The translations under genes and the position numbers were made by a program. A stretch of 64,000 bases of DNA, from assembly GCF_004342005.1 (NCBI RefSeq), contig NZ_SMBX01000012.1:1-64000 (forward strand). The letters are read 5' to 3'. Origin of the DNA: Paracandidimonas soli. GTDB taxonomy: Bacteria; Pseudomonadota; Gammaproteobacteria; Burkholderiales; Burkholderiaceae_B. Position 1 is the stretch's first letter; each line of letters starts with the position of its first letter. Shown in pieces: positions 34,748 through 42,601 of this stretch. Below the pieces are notes generated by a model. The model worked only from the letters and a program-made list of their open reading frames with translations, was not told the origin of the DNA and ran no database searches.

Positions 34748-35782
34748 TTAGCGCAACAGCTTGGCGGCGATTGCCTTCACGTCGGCTGCGGTCGTGTTGC
34801 ACATGACCACCACACCCCGGTCTTGCCCGGGAATATAAGCCATGAAGCTCCGATAGCCGGCCCAGCCGCCGCTATGCGCCCATGCATCAAACTGGCCGAC
34901 TGGCATGGCTTCCAGCCCGTATTGGTAGTTGATTCCATCCTGGTGGACAGAAGAGTGTTTGTTGGTCAGAAGCGAGAGAATGCTGTCCGTCCGTTTGCCA
35001 GAGGGAGAGTTGAGCGGCGTATCTTGCTGTAGATGCTGAAGCCAGGTCAACATGTCGTTGGCATTGCTGTGCACCTGACCGTCGCCTGTTTGTTCCCAAG
35101 TGGATTCATCCAGACGGACGTTCCCGTCATCAGTCCGGTAGCCGCGGGCGAGCGCGTTGATTCCGCTGGGATAACGATCGACGATAGTGGTTTCCGACAT
35201 GTCGAGCGGTTCGAAAATATATTGCCGCGAGAAGTCAGCCAGTGTTTTTCCGCTGACGTGCTCGATGATCTGCGAAAGCAGGAAGTACCCGGTGTTGCTG
35301 TATTCGAACTGTTCGCCAGGAGGAAAGCGCAGGCCTGGCTGCTTATTGATGACATTCAGAGTTTCCTTGGAGGATACGGTCACGCTTTCCTTGCCCATGG
35401 AGACCAAGGGGGCAATATAGTCGGGCAGCCCTCCAGTATGATGCAGGACTTGACGCAGTGTTGGAGATCCCAGAGGCGTCTTCAGCTCTGGCAGATAGCG
35501 GGACAGCGTTTGATCCAGATCGACTGCGCCGTCCTGAGCCAGCAACAGGACGGCAAGCGCTGTGAATTGTTTTGAGACGGATGCAATGTTGAAAACGGTA
35601 TGCGAATCAATCAGGCGTTCTTGCGCAATGTCAGATACGCCCCATGCTCCGGTATCGGGGCCGGTTGCCGGATGCAGTCGGGCCCAGGCGCAGCCGGGCA
35701 GCAAATCCTGTTCGGCCTGATGGCCTGCGCTTGCCGCCGTGGTTGACAGGCCGAGCAGCACGTATGCCAGAATACGCCGCAT
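34748..35782 (-). CDS. Serine hydrolase of the class C beta-lactamase fold
   Basis: A 344-residue periplasmic protein with signal peptide (MRRILAYVLLGLSTTAASA). Active-site boxes are S68-V-S-K71, Y161-S-N163 and H303-S-G-G306, the last replacing the KTG of true AmpC. Such proteins are usually esterases or peptidases; some relatives sit beside siderophore receptors and hydrolyse siderophores. Its ATG overlaps by one base (TGATG) the stop of the FecI/TonB chimera, so it was once translated right after the receptor gene. Confidence 0.88.
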   Translation of the reverse strand: MRRILAYVLLGLSTTAASAGHQAEQDLLPGCAWARLHPATGPDTGAWGVSDIAQERLIDSHTVFNIASVSKQFTALAVLLLAQDGAVDLDQTLSRYLPELKTPLGSPTLRQVLHHTGGLPDYIAPLVSMGKESVTVSSKETLNVINKQPGLRFPPGEQFEYSNTGYFLLSQIIEHVSGKTLADFSRQYIFEPLDMSETTIVDRYPSGINALARGYRTDDGNVRLDESTWEQTGDGQVHSNANDMLTWLQHLQQDTPLNSPSGKRTDSILSLLTNKHSSVHQDGINYQYGLEAMPVGQFDAWAHSGGWAGYRSFMAYIPGQDRGVVVMCNTTAADVKAIAAKLLR

Positions 35783-36234
35783 CAGAAGCGCCCCGAGAAG
35801 GTGAGACTTGCCTGGCGACCCAGGCCATAGCCGCATGTCCACAGGGACCCGCAGCCGTTTACGTACTTTCTGTCAGCAATATTGGTGATGCTGAGCGAAA
35901 GTTCGCTGTTCTTCAGCCGTGGCGATGCTTCGGGGTGCTGGGCCAAGGCTGCAAGATAAGCCTGCTCGATCTGCTGGCGTCGGTAGCGGTCTATGACCAG
36001 GCCTTTCGCAATTTGCATCAAATGAGGGCGCGCCTGTTCGGGAGATGGCGTCTGTCCTGATACGAGGATGCGCAGATAAGTGTCCTGCAGCAGATCCGCT
36101 GCGTGGTGCGGACAACCCAGGCGTTTTCGCAGCCAGTGATAAAGCCAGGCGCGATGGTTGCTGTAAAGCAGCTGTACATCCTGCCGCAGACCGGTACCGG
36201 TCTGCGGTATATCCTGCGAAGAAGGTTGGAGCAC
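35782..36234 (-). pseudogene. In-frame fusion: FecI-type sigma factor N-terminus joined to TonB-receptor C-terminus
   Basis: A 150-codon frame with GTG start at 36234. Residues 1-105 match the region-2 half of an iron-starvation ECF sigma factor (LYSNHRAWLYHWLRKRLG, AADLLQDTYLRIL, KGLVIDRYRRQQIEQAYLAAL). Residues from about 106 match the last strands of a TonB-dependent siderophore receptor (ELSLSITNIADRKYVNGCGS, then a terminal Phe). The sigma region 4, an expected fecR and nearly all of the receptor are missing. The simplest reading is one internal deletion with its junction near 35914-35934. It cannot work as either parent. Confidence 0.85.
36184..36207. repeat. 24-bp perfect palindrome inside the sigma-factor remnant
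   Basis: CCGCAGACCGGT at 36184-36195 is followed directly by its reverse complement ACCGGTCTGCGG at 36196-36207. It lies over codons 10-17 of the chimeric gene, just after its GTG start. It could be a regulatory site of the ancestral operon or part of an mRNA hairpin. Confidence 0.7.
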
Positions 36235-36253
36235 CGGGCCTGCCTGAAATGAA

Positions 36254-36272
36254 AATAAGAATGTGTCTTATT
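36254..36272. promoter_or_regulatory. Possible Fur box
   Basis: AATAAGA (36254-36260), ATGTG, TCTTATT (36266-36272) form a perfect 7-5-7 inverted repeat of 19 bp, the length of a Fur box, 20-38 bases before the sigma-factor remnant. The outer bases fit the Fur consensus and the centre does not. A Fur site would be expected before a FecI-type gene. It also lies about 90 bases upstream of the PACE gene start. Confidence 0.45.
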
Positions 36273-36359
36273 ATAGACATATGCTTTTGCAAGGTATGTT
36301 GGAAAGCCGGCTGTACTACACTGCCATATTCCCGATTTGTTGAATCATGGAGCGTCACC

Positions 36360-36806
36360 TTGCGTAAGGCTGCCGATCGCATCCGCCATGCGATCAGTTT
36401 TGAAATCATTGGCCTGCTGCTGGCCGTCCCCCTGGGCGCCTGGGCGTTCGACAAGCCGCTGTCAGATATCGGCGTGATCGGCGTAGTCGGCGCAACGATC
36501 GCCACCGCCTGGAACTACGTCTACAACCTGTTGTTCGACCACGCCATGCAGCGGCTGCGCGGCGGAACGCGCAAGACGACCATGATCCGCTTCCTGCACG
36601 CCTTCCTGTTCGAGGCCGGCCTGCTGGGCATGCTGCTGCCGCTTTTCGCCTGGTATCTGAAGATCGGACTATGGGAGGCCTTCCTGATGGATATTTCCTT
36701 CTCCGTCTTCTACTTGTGCTATGCGTTCGTCTTCAACTGGGTCTACGACTGGCTGTTCCCCTTGCCAGAATGGAAACAGGCGAGCCTCGGGGAAGCCAAG
36801 CGATAG
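36360..36806 (+). CDS. PACE family efflux transporter (chlorhexidine/biocide efflux)
   Basis: A 148-residue inner-membrane protein with four membrane segments in two repeated pairs. Conserved PACE residues are seen in RIRHAISFEIIGLLLAVPLGAW, with the key Glu, and in the second repeat RFLHAFLFEAGLLG; both carry the ATAWNYVYN/FVFNWVYDWLFP motif. I chose TTG 36360 because GGAG at 36349-36352 is 7 bases upstream and the family starts here; there is no ATG nearby. It exports cationic biocides and possibly short diamines. Confidence 0.88.
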   Translation: MRKAADRIRHAISFEIIGLLLAVPLGAWAFDKPLSDIGVIGVVGATIATAWNYVYNLLFDHAMQRLRGGTRKTTMIRFLHAFLFEAGLLGMLLPLFAWYLKIGLWEAFLMDISFSVFYLCYAFVFNWVYDWLFPLPEWKQASLGEAKR

Positions 36807-36868
36807 AATAGGCGGTTTGGAAAGCCGTCGTGCCGCGCCCTGGCGCGGCCCTACACACCAGTTTACGG

Positions 36869-37912
36869 ATGATGCTCATGGACAATCCCATTCGCCTCAC
36901 GCAATACAGCCATGGCGCCGGCTGCGGCTGCAAGATTTCGCCCAAAGTGCTCGATGTGATCCTGGCCGGTAGCGGCGCGCAGAACCTGGATCCCAGGCTG
37001 TGGGTCGGCAATGCGTCGCGCGACGATGCGGCTGTGTATGCGCTGGACGAGGAGCGCGGCGTCGTTTCGACGACGGACTTCTTCATGCCCATCGTCGACG
37101 ATCCGTTCGATTTCGGCCGCATCGCGGCCACGAATGCCATCAGCGATATCTATGCCATGGGCGGCGATCCGCTGATGGCCATCGCCATTCTGGGCTGGCC
37201 GATCAACGTGCTGTCGCCCGAGGTCGCCCGCGAAGTCGTGCGTGGCGGCAGGGCGGCCTGCGACGAGGCGGGCATTCCGCTGGCGGGCGGCCACTCCATC
37301 GATGCGCCCGAGCCCATCTTCGGGCTGGCCGTGACCGGATCGGTGGAAAAGCGCTATATGAAGCGCAACGATACGGCCACGGCCGGGTGCAAGCTGTACC
37401 TGACCAAGCCCCTGGGCATCGGCATCCTGACCACGGCGGAAAAGAAGGCCTGCCTGCGGCCCGAGGACGCTGGCCTGGCGCGCGACTGGATGTGCAAGCT
37501 GAACAAGCCGGGCAGCCGCTTCGGTCGCCTGGATGCCGTCAAGGCCATGACGGATGTGACTGGTTTCGGATTGCTGGGGCATCTGGTCGAAATGGCCGAT
37601 GGCAGCGGCGTCAGCGCGCGCATCAACTTCGATAGCGTGCCGCGTTTGCCCGGCGTCGACCACTATTTGGCCCAGGGTTGCGTGCCGGGCGGCACGGGGC
37701 GCAATTTCGAAAGCTACGGGCACCGCATCGCGCCCGTCGACCAGGAAAGGTTGGATCTGCTGTGCGATCCCCAGACCAGCGGCGGCCTGCTGGTGGCGGT
37801 GGATCCGGACGGCGAGGCTGTGTTCCTGAGTGCCGCCGCGGCGCTCGGCCTGGCGCTGGAGCCCATCGGAGAGATGGTGCCGAAACAGGAATACGCCGTC
37901 GAAGTCGGATGA
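36869..37912 (+). CDS. selD: Selenide, water dikinase
   Basis: Makes selenophosphate from selenide and ATP. The 347 residues match the length of E. coli SelD. The N-terminal GAGCGCK has the catalytic position as cysteine (C19) with K22, not selenocysteine. [21 protein letters not shown] and [15 protein letters not shown] are family motifs. ATG 36872 and 36878 are alternative starts. It overlaps selU by 4 bases, so the local use of selenium is tRNA 2-selenouridine. Confidence 0.96.
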   Translation: MMLMDNPIRLTQYSHGAGCGCKISPKVLDVILAGSGAQNLDPRLWVGNASRDDAAVYALDEERGVVSTTDFFMPIVDDPFDFGRIAATNAISDIYAMGGDPLMAIAILGWPINVLSPEVAREVVRGGRAACDEAGIPLAGGHSIDAPEPIFGLAVTGSVEKRYMKRNDTATAGCKLYLTKPLGIGILTTAEKKACLRPEDAGLARDWMCKLNKPGSRFGRLDAVKAMTDVTGFGLLGHLVEMADGSGVSARINFDSVPRLPGVDHYLAQGCVPGGTGRNFESYGHRIAPVDQERLDLLCDPQTSGGLLVAVDPDGEAVFLSAAAALGLALEPIGEMVPKQEYAVEVG

Positions 37913-39021
37913 TGACACCGCATACCCCAGATACCAGTGATTACCGGGCGCTGTTTCTCAGCGGCGTCGAGCTGCTGGACGTGCGCGCGCCGGTCGAGTT
38001 CGAGAAAGGCGCATTTCCGGGAGCGGTGAATCTGCCCCTGATGGACGACGAGGAACGCAGCAAGGTAGGCATCTGCTACAAGCAGCAGGGCCAGGAGGCG
38101 GCCATCGCCCTGGGGCATCGCCTGGTCAGCGGCGGCGTCAAGGAAGCGAGGGTGGCCGCGTGGGCCGAGTTTGCACGCTCCTGCCCCGATGGGTTCATGT
38201 ATTGCTTCCGCGGCGGGCTGCGTTCGAAGATCGCGCAGGCCTGGCTGAGCGAGGCCGGCATTGCGTACCCGCGCGTTGCGGGCGGCTACAAGGCCATGCG
38301 CGGGTTCCTGATGGAGGTCATTGCGCAGGCAGCGGCGGAATGCCGCTTCATCGTGCTGGGCGGCATGACCGGTACCGGCAAGACCGACGTCATCCTGCCG
38401 CTGCCCAACGGCCTGGACCTGGAGGGGCATGCGCATCATCGTGGCTCCAGCTTCGGCAGGCATGCCACCGAGCAGCCTCCGCAGATCGATTTCGAAAACA
38501 GCCTGGCCATTGATGTGCTGAAAAAGCGGCATGCGGGAGCGTCCAGCTTCGTCGTCGAGGACGAAGGACAGTTTATTGGCCGCTGCAATCTGCCGCTGGA
38601 GCTATATCAGGCCATGAAGGAATCTCCCATCGTCTGGCTGGAGGACAGCCAGGGGAGCCGGGTGCAGCGCATCCTGCGGGATTACGTCATCGACCTGGGC
38701 CAGGAGTTTGTCGCGCTGCACGGACGGGAGCAGGGCATGCGGCTGTTCGCCGAGCGCCTGCGGACGAGCCTGGACAATATCCGCAGGCGGTTGGGGGACC
38801 AGCGCCATCGCCAACTGAGACAGGTCATGGATGCCGCGCTGGAGGAGCAGATGCGCAGCGGCGACATCGAGCCGCATCGGGAATGGATTCTCGGTCTGCT
38901 GGAGCAATACTACGATCCCATGTATGTCTACCAGCGCCAGCAGAAGGCGTCGCGGATCATATTCTCCGGCGACAGGGATGCGGTCAGCGCATATCTTGTA
39001 CAGAGACGCTACCTCCCGTAA
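37909..39021 (+). CDS. selU: tRNA 2-selenouridine synthase
   Basis: Converts 2-thiouridine to 2-selenouridine at the wobble base of certain tRNAs (also named MnmH/YbbB). The N-terminal rhodanese domain has C99 in [10 protein letters not shown], and a P-loop GGMTGTGKT (151-159) begins the second domain. 370 residues, normal length. It starts inside the selD stop (ATGA overlap), so the two proteins are made together; selenophosphate from SelD is its donor. Confidence 0.95.
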   Translation: MMTPHTPDTSDYRALFLSGVELLDVRAPVEFEKGAFPGAVNLPLMDDEERSKVGICYKQQGQEAAIALGHRLVSGGVKEARVAAWAEFARSCPDGFMYCFRGGLRSKIAQAWLSEAGIAYPRVAGGYKAMRGFLMEVIAQAAAECRFIVLGGMTGTGKTDVILPLPNGLDLEGHAHHRGSSFGRHATEQPPQIDFENSLAIDVLKKRHAGASSFVVEDEGQFIGRCNLPLELYQAMKESPIVWLEDSQGSRVQRILRDYVIDLGQEFVALHGREQGMRLFAERLRTSLDNIRRRLGDQRHRQLRQVMDAALEEQMRSGDIEPHREWILGLLEQYYDPMYVYQRQQKASRIIFSGDRDAVSAYLVQRRYLP

Positions 39022-39101
39022 CGACATCCATCGCCGGGCGGAGACGCGCCGGTCGCGGGGTATAGTAGGCGGTATTCTCATCCCCGCACAGAGCCCGCGC
39101 T

Positions 39102-40202
39102 ATGCGAACTTTCATCAAGGCCGGCATGCTCGCACTGCTTGCCGCGTTGCTGATTACCGGCCTGTACCGGCCCAAGCCGCTGGAAGAGCAGCTCATGCAT
39201 CTGCAGGTCGAACAGGCGATGCCGGAGTACGCCGATACCTTGTCCGATGAGCCGGCGGATCTGCAGGCGCTGTTCCTGGCGTATGCCTATGATCCTGTAC
39301 TGCTGGCGAAGGCAAGGCTGGCGCTGCTGCGTTATCCGGAACTGGCCAGGCCCATTTTTCTGACGTTCGGGGACAGCACGGATTTTCAGGATGTGCTGCG
39401 CAAGTACGGAGAGGATATCGTTCTGCCCATCCATTATTTCCTGGCGAACGAAGTCCTCACGCTGGAATGGATGCGCAGCATGAACGAGGCCGCCCGCGCC
39501 GCCTTGAATGTCTTTCGCAGCCAGCAGGAGCAAGAGCAAAATGCATCGGCCGGCAATGCCGCCGGCGGTTCGCTGACCGCGGAGCAACGCGGCTGGTACG
39601 CCATCCAGTTTCTGGCTGCCGAAGGCTACGACTTTCTCGGCCAGTTCGTCATGGCGCCGGGCGGCGTGGTGCGCTGGGTGCAGACCGAGCGCGTGCTGGA
39701 AGGCATCAACAGTTTCTTCGCGGGAGGGCTGCGGGGGCTGGAGACCAAGGTCCGCCGGGAAGAGGCGATCGCAATGGGCGACATAGGCTGGGCCGCGGTG
39801 GACGTGGCGGTCGGCGTAAGCGCCTTCAAGCTGCTGCGCATGGGAAGGGCGGGCGCCGCAGGCGGCCAGGCCATGACGTTTTCCCAGCGATCCGCTGCGC
39901 TTGGATCGGGATTATGGCGGGGCAGCGCGATCGGCGCGCGCCTGGTCAAGTATGGCGCTCCCGCCGTGCTGGCCTATGTCGCCATCCAGCATCCCAGCGT
40001 CATTCATTCCTTGCTGGCCGATGCGGCGGAAAAACTGGGACTGCCTGTGGCGCTGGTACAGGTCGCGGGCTGGACTTTGCTGCTGACGCCGGTCCTGCTG
40101 GTGCTGCGGCTGCTGCTCGGACCGCTTGCCTGGGTGATGGCGGGCGTTGCCAGCCTGCTGCGCTGGGGAGTGCGGTCGGGCAGGTCGGAGTTGAGCGGTT
40201 GA
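39102..40202 (+). CDS. Uncharacterised membrane protein
   Basis: A 366-residue protein I do not recognise. An N-terminal hydrophobic segment (AGMLALLAALLITGLY) could be a signal anchor. A helical soluble region (about 25-215) has a charged, Gln-rich linker (RSQQEQEQNASAGNAAGGSL near 145-165). The C-terminal third has a membrane hairpin (GAPAVLAYVAI and VAGWTLLLTPVLLVLRLLLG). It follows selU by 80 bases. The start ATG 39102 is the first one after a stop-free run. Function not inferred. Confidence 0.75.
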   Translation: MRTFIKAGMLALLAALLITGLYRPKPLEEQLMHLQVEQAMPEYADTLSDEPADLQALFLAYAYDPVLLAKARLALLRYPELARPIFLTFGDSTDFQDVLRKYGEDIVLPIHYFLANEVLTLEWMRSMNEAARAALNVFRSQQEQEQNASAGNAAGGSLTAEQRGWYAIQFLAAEGYDFLGQFVMAPGGVVRWVQTERVLEGINSFFAGGLRGLETKVRREEAIAMGDIGWAAVDVAVGVSAFKLLRMGRAGAAGGQAMTFSQRSAALGSGLWRGSAIGARLVKYGAPAVLAYVAIQHPSVIHSLLADAAEKLGLPVALVQVAGWTLLLTPVLLVLRLLLGPLAWVMAGVASLLRWGVRSGRSELSG

Positions 40203-40265
40203 GCATATGCTTGCTTTGGCTATGGGCTCAAACCTGCGCAGCGGTACGGCTGTTCTGGGCTATGC

Positions 40266-40622
40266 TCAGTTCTGTGTCTCGAATATGTCTTCCAGGGAAT
40301 CGGCAAACAGAATGCGCTCGGACCATAGCGCCAGGGTGTCGGGGTCGGCCTGCGCCAGGCGGGCATCAGCCCATTCAGGGAGTGGACCGAATTTGCGAGT
40401 GAGCATGTGCCGCAGGATGGAGAGCATGCCTTCGGTTTTGCCTTCGGCAATACCCTCGGCTTTTCCACGAGCCAGAAAATGGCGTTCGATACTTGTGACG
40501 AATGGCATGTTTCTCTCCTCGCTCATGGACTGCATGGCCTGTATGAAGGCTTGTTCCTGCTCGGGCGGCAGTATCAGCATCCAGTCGATCAGACGGAATG
40601 TGGATAGTATAGCGTCGTGAGA
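40266..40622 (-). pseudogene. C-terminal fragment of Rpn-family nuclease/transposase-like protein
   Basis: The last ~117 residues of the chimeric frame 40266-41189. AILSTFRLIDWMLILPPEQE, NMPFVTSIERHFLARGKAEG and the closing RKFGPLPEWADARLAQAD are typical of the C-terminal half of Rpn (PF04754-type, DUF4351-like) proteins. The N-terminal PD-(D/E)xK nuclease domain is gone and replaced by the transposase fragment. Presumably inactive. Confidence 0.75.
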
Positions 40623-41189
40623 ATAGTGAATCAGGCCGTCGGCCTGACTGGGGCGACGGTCGTACACAGCTTGCTCAAGCGCATCCAGAACGAAGTCCGT
40701 CGTCATGCTGCTGGAGGCGCGCCAGCCGACAATCCGTTTGGTATAAGCGTCGATAACAAAGGCCACATACAGCCATCCTTGCCAAGTGGAAACGTAGGTG
40801 AAATCCGCTACCCAGAGCCGGTTTGGACGATCCGCCTCGAAGTGGCGCCGTACCAGATCTTGCGGACAGGCCGCTGCGCTATCGGGCACCGTGGTGCGCA
40901 CGCGCTTGCCACGACGCACCCCTTCAATGCCCAAGTCGCCCATCAGACGTTCGACCGTACAGCGCGCCACGTGAATGCTCTCGCGATTCATCTGCTTCCA
41001 GACTTTGCGGGCTCCGTAGACACAAAAGCTCTGCTCCCAGACTCGATAGATCTGGGGGCGCAGTTGTTCGTCCTTCTGGGCTCGCTGACTACGCAGTTGT
41101 GGTTGCCGACACCGGGCGGCGTAGCGCCTGTAGGCTGACGGGGCGACCTGCAAAACCTTGCAGATCGGCTCGACCCCGTACAGTTCCAT
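40617..41189 (-). mobile_element. Truncated IS3-family transposase (OrfB), in-frame fusion with the Rpn fragment
   Basis: Residues 1-190 of a 307-codon frame match IS3-group OrfB: YGVEPICKVLQVAPSAYRRY, YGARKVWKQMNRE, then the integrase core RLWVADFTYVSTWQGWLYVA with the first catalytic Asp (D129). The frame runs to GLIHYS, where the second catalytic Asp would follow (HSDRGSQY in relatives), and then switches into Rpn sequence. The second Asp and the Glu are lost, as are OrfA and the element's end beyond 41189. A dead remnant. Confidence 0.82.
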
Positions 41190-41414
41190 TCGGTAATGAA
41201 ATTATTGATCATGGTCAATAATTGAAAATTTCTAATTATTGGTTTGCTATTGCTGGCTGGATGCAGTAAAGGGAATTTAAACGCAAGATGTTTTTTCCGG
41301 CGTGTGTATGAATGGTATATAAATAATTGGATGGATCCCGTTCTGGAGAATAGGTGTGCCGCCGCCCGGCAAGCCTGCGGGGCGGGGTCAGGCGATCATC
41401 GCTTCACGCGGCAA
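41190..41414. other. AT-rich gap with a 20-bp near-palindrome
   Basis: A 225-base gap between the IS remnant and the acyl-CoA dehydrogenase gene end. TTATTGATCA at 41202-41211 is followed by TGGTCAATAA at 41212-41221, a palindrome with one mismatched pair. The next ~120 bases are AT-rich compared with the surroundings. It may be the edge of the former mobile element. No gene seen. Confidence 0.4.
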
Positions 41415-42560
41415 TCACGAAAACGCATCGATACCGGTCAGGTGGCGTCCGATGATGAGCTGGTTGATCTGCGTCGTGCCGTCCGGGATGGTCAGCATGC
41501 GCGCGTTGCGGAAGTGGCGCTCGGCGGGGAACTCCTTGGTCAGGCCGAAGGCTCCCATGACCTGTATGGCCTTGGAAGTGACGCGCTGGGCCGCTTCCGT
41601 CGTGAAGGACTTGGCGATGGACGCCTCGACGTCGCAGCGCTTGCCGCTGTCCAGCATCGAGAGCGCGCGATACACCAGGAGCTGGGAAGCGGAGATGTCG
41701 GTTGCCATTTCGGCCAGCATGGCCTGCACCAGTTGATGGCCGGCGATGGGCTTGCCAAACTGCACGCGGTCCTTGGCGTAGGTGATTGCGTCCTGGAGGG
41801 CCGCCTGCGCGATGCCCAGCGCCAGGCACGACACGAAGCACCGGGAGCGGGCGAAGCCTTTCATGGCTTCGCGCATGCCGGCGCCCACGCCGCCCAGGAG
41901 GTTCTCTTCCGGCACCACGACGTCGTCGAACAGCACCTGGCACATGGGCCAGCCGTTCAGGCCGAGCTTGCCGATGTCCGTTGCCTTGAAACCGTGCTCC
42001 TCGCGATCGACCAGGAACATGGAGAATTCGTTTTCGCCGGTGCGTGCGACCACGGTCACGACATCGGCCACAGTAGCGTTGGACGTCCACATTTTCTCGC
42101 CGGAGATCCGGAAGTACTTGCCGTCCCTGACCGCCAGCGTGCGCATCTCCCGCACGCTGGAGCCCATGCCGGGTTCGCTGATGGCCGAGCAGCCTATCAT
42201 TTCTCCGGTCGTCAGCTTGGGGAGATAACGCTCCTTGATCGCGTCCGAGCCGTTCTGGAATATCTTCAAGGCGGCGCCTTCCGCGACCCATGCCAGGCCG
42301 GCCACGTCGGGCGAGACCTTGGCCAGTTCTTCGAACAGCAGTCCGCTGGTCAGGAAATCGAGCCCGACTCCGCCGCCTTCTTCGGGCACCCAGCCTGAGC
42401 CGACGCCATATGGCGCCATGATTTGCATGACTTCAAGCGCGGCATCCCGCGAGAACGGTTGATCCTTGAAATCCTTGGCTAGGGGGGCGATGTCGCGCTG
42501 CACCAGGCGCGACCAGCCATCCAGCGCCATCCGCTGTTCTTCTTCCAGTTCAAAGTTCAT
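41415..42560 (-). CDS. Acyl-CoA dehydrogenase
   Basis: A 381-residue FAD enzyme. It has GCSAISEPGMGSS and KMWTSNATVADVVTVVARTG (FAD/substrate site) and DRVQFGKPIAGHQLVQAMLA. At the usual YEGT catalytic position it reads TIPDGTTQIN, with Asp instead of Glu. It oxidises an acyl-CoA at the alpha-beta bond, with electrons going to ETF. Last gene of a minus-strand pair after an FAD-dependent reductase-like gene; together with the nearby CoA-transferase and hydratase genes this gives a short CoA pathway. Confidence 0.92.
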   Translation of the reverse strand: MNFELEEEQRMALDGWSRLVQRDIAPLAKDFKDQPFSRDAALEVMQIMAPYGVGSGWVPEEGGGVGLDFLTSGLLFEELAKVSPDVAGLAWVAEGAALKIFQNGSDAIKERYLPKLTTGEMIGCSAISEPGMGSSVREMRTLAVRDGKYFRISGEKMWTSNATVADVVTVVARTGENEFSMFLVDREEHGFKATDIGKLGLNGWPMCQVLFDDVVVPEENLLGGVGAGMREAMKGFARSRCFVSCLALGIAQAALQDAITYAKDRVQFGKPIAGHQLVQAMLAEMATDISASQLLVYRALSMLDSGKRCDVEASIAKSFTTEAAQRVTSKAIQVMGAFGLTKEFPAERHFRNARMLTIPDGTTQINQLIIGRHLTGIDAFS

Positions 42561-42601
42561 GAGCTGCTTGTCTCCAAAGTGAATGAGGATGGATGCCGGT
42601 C

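Noticed and set aside
34748-35782. Antibiotic resistance beta-lactamase
   Set aside because: The KTG box is HSGG and the context is a former iron-uptake operon; an esterase or peptidase role is more likely.
40200-40266. TGAGCATA/TATGCTCA inverted pair 59 bases apart as IS ends
   Set aside because: Only 8 bp, wrong sequence for IS3 ends, and no target duplication seen.
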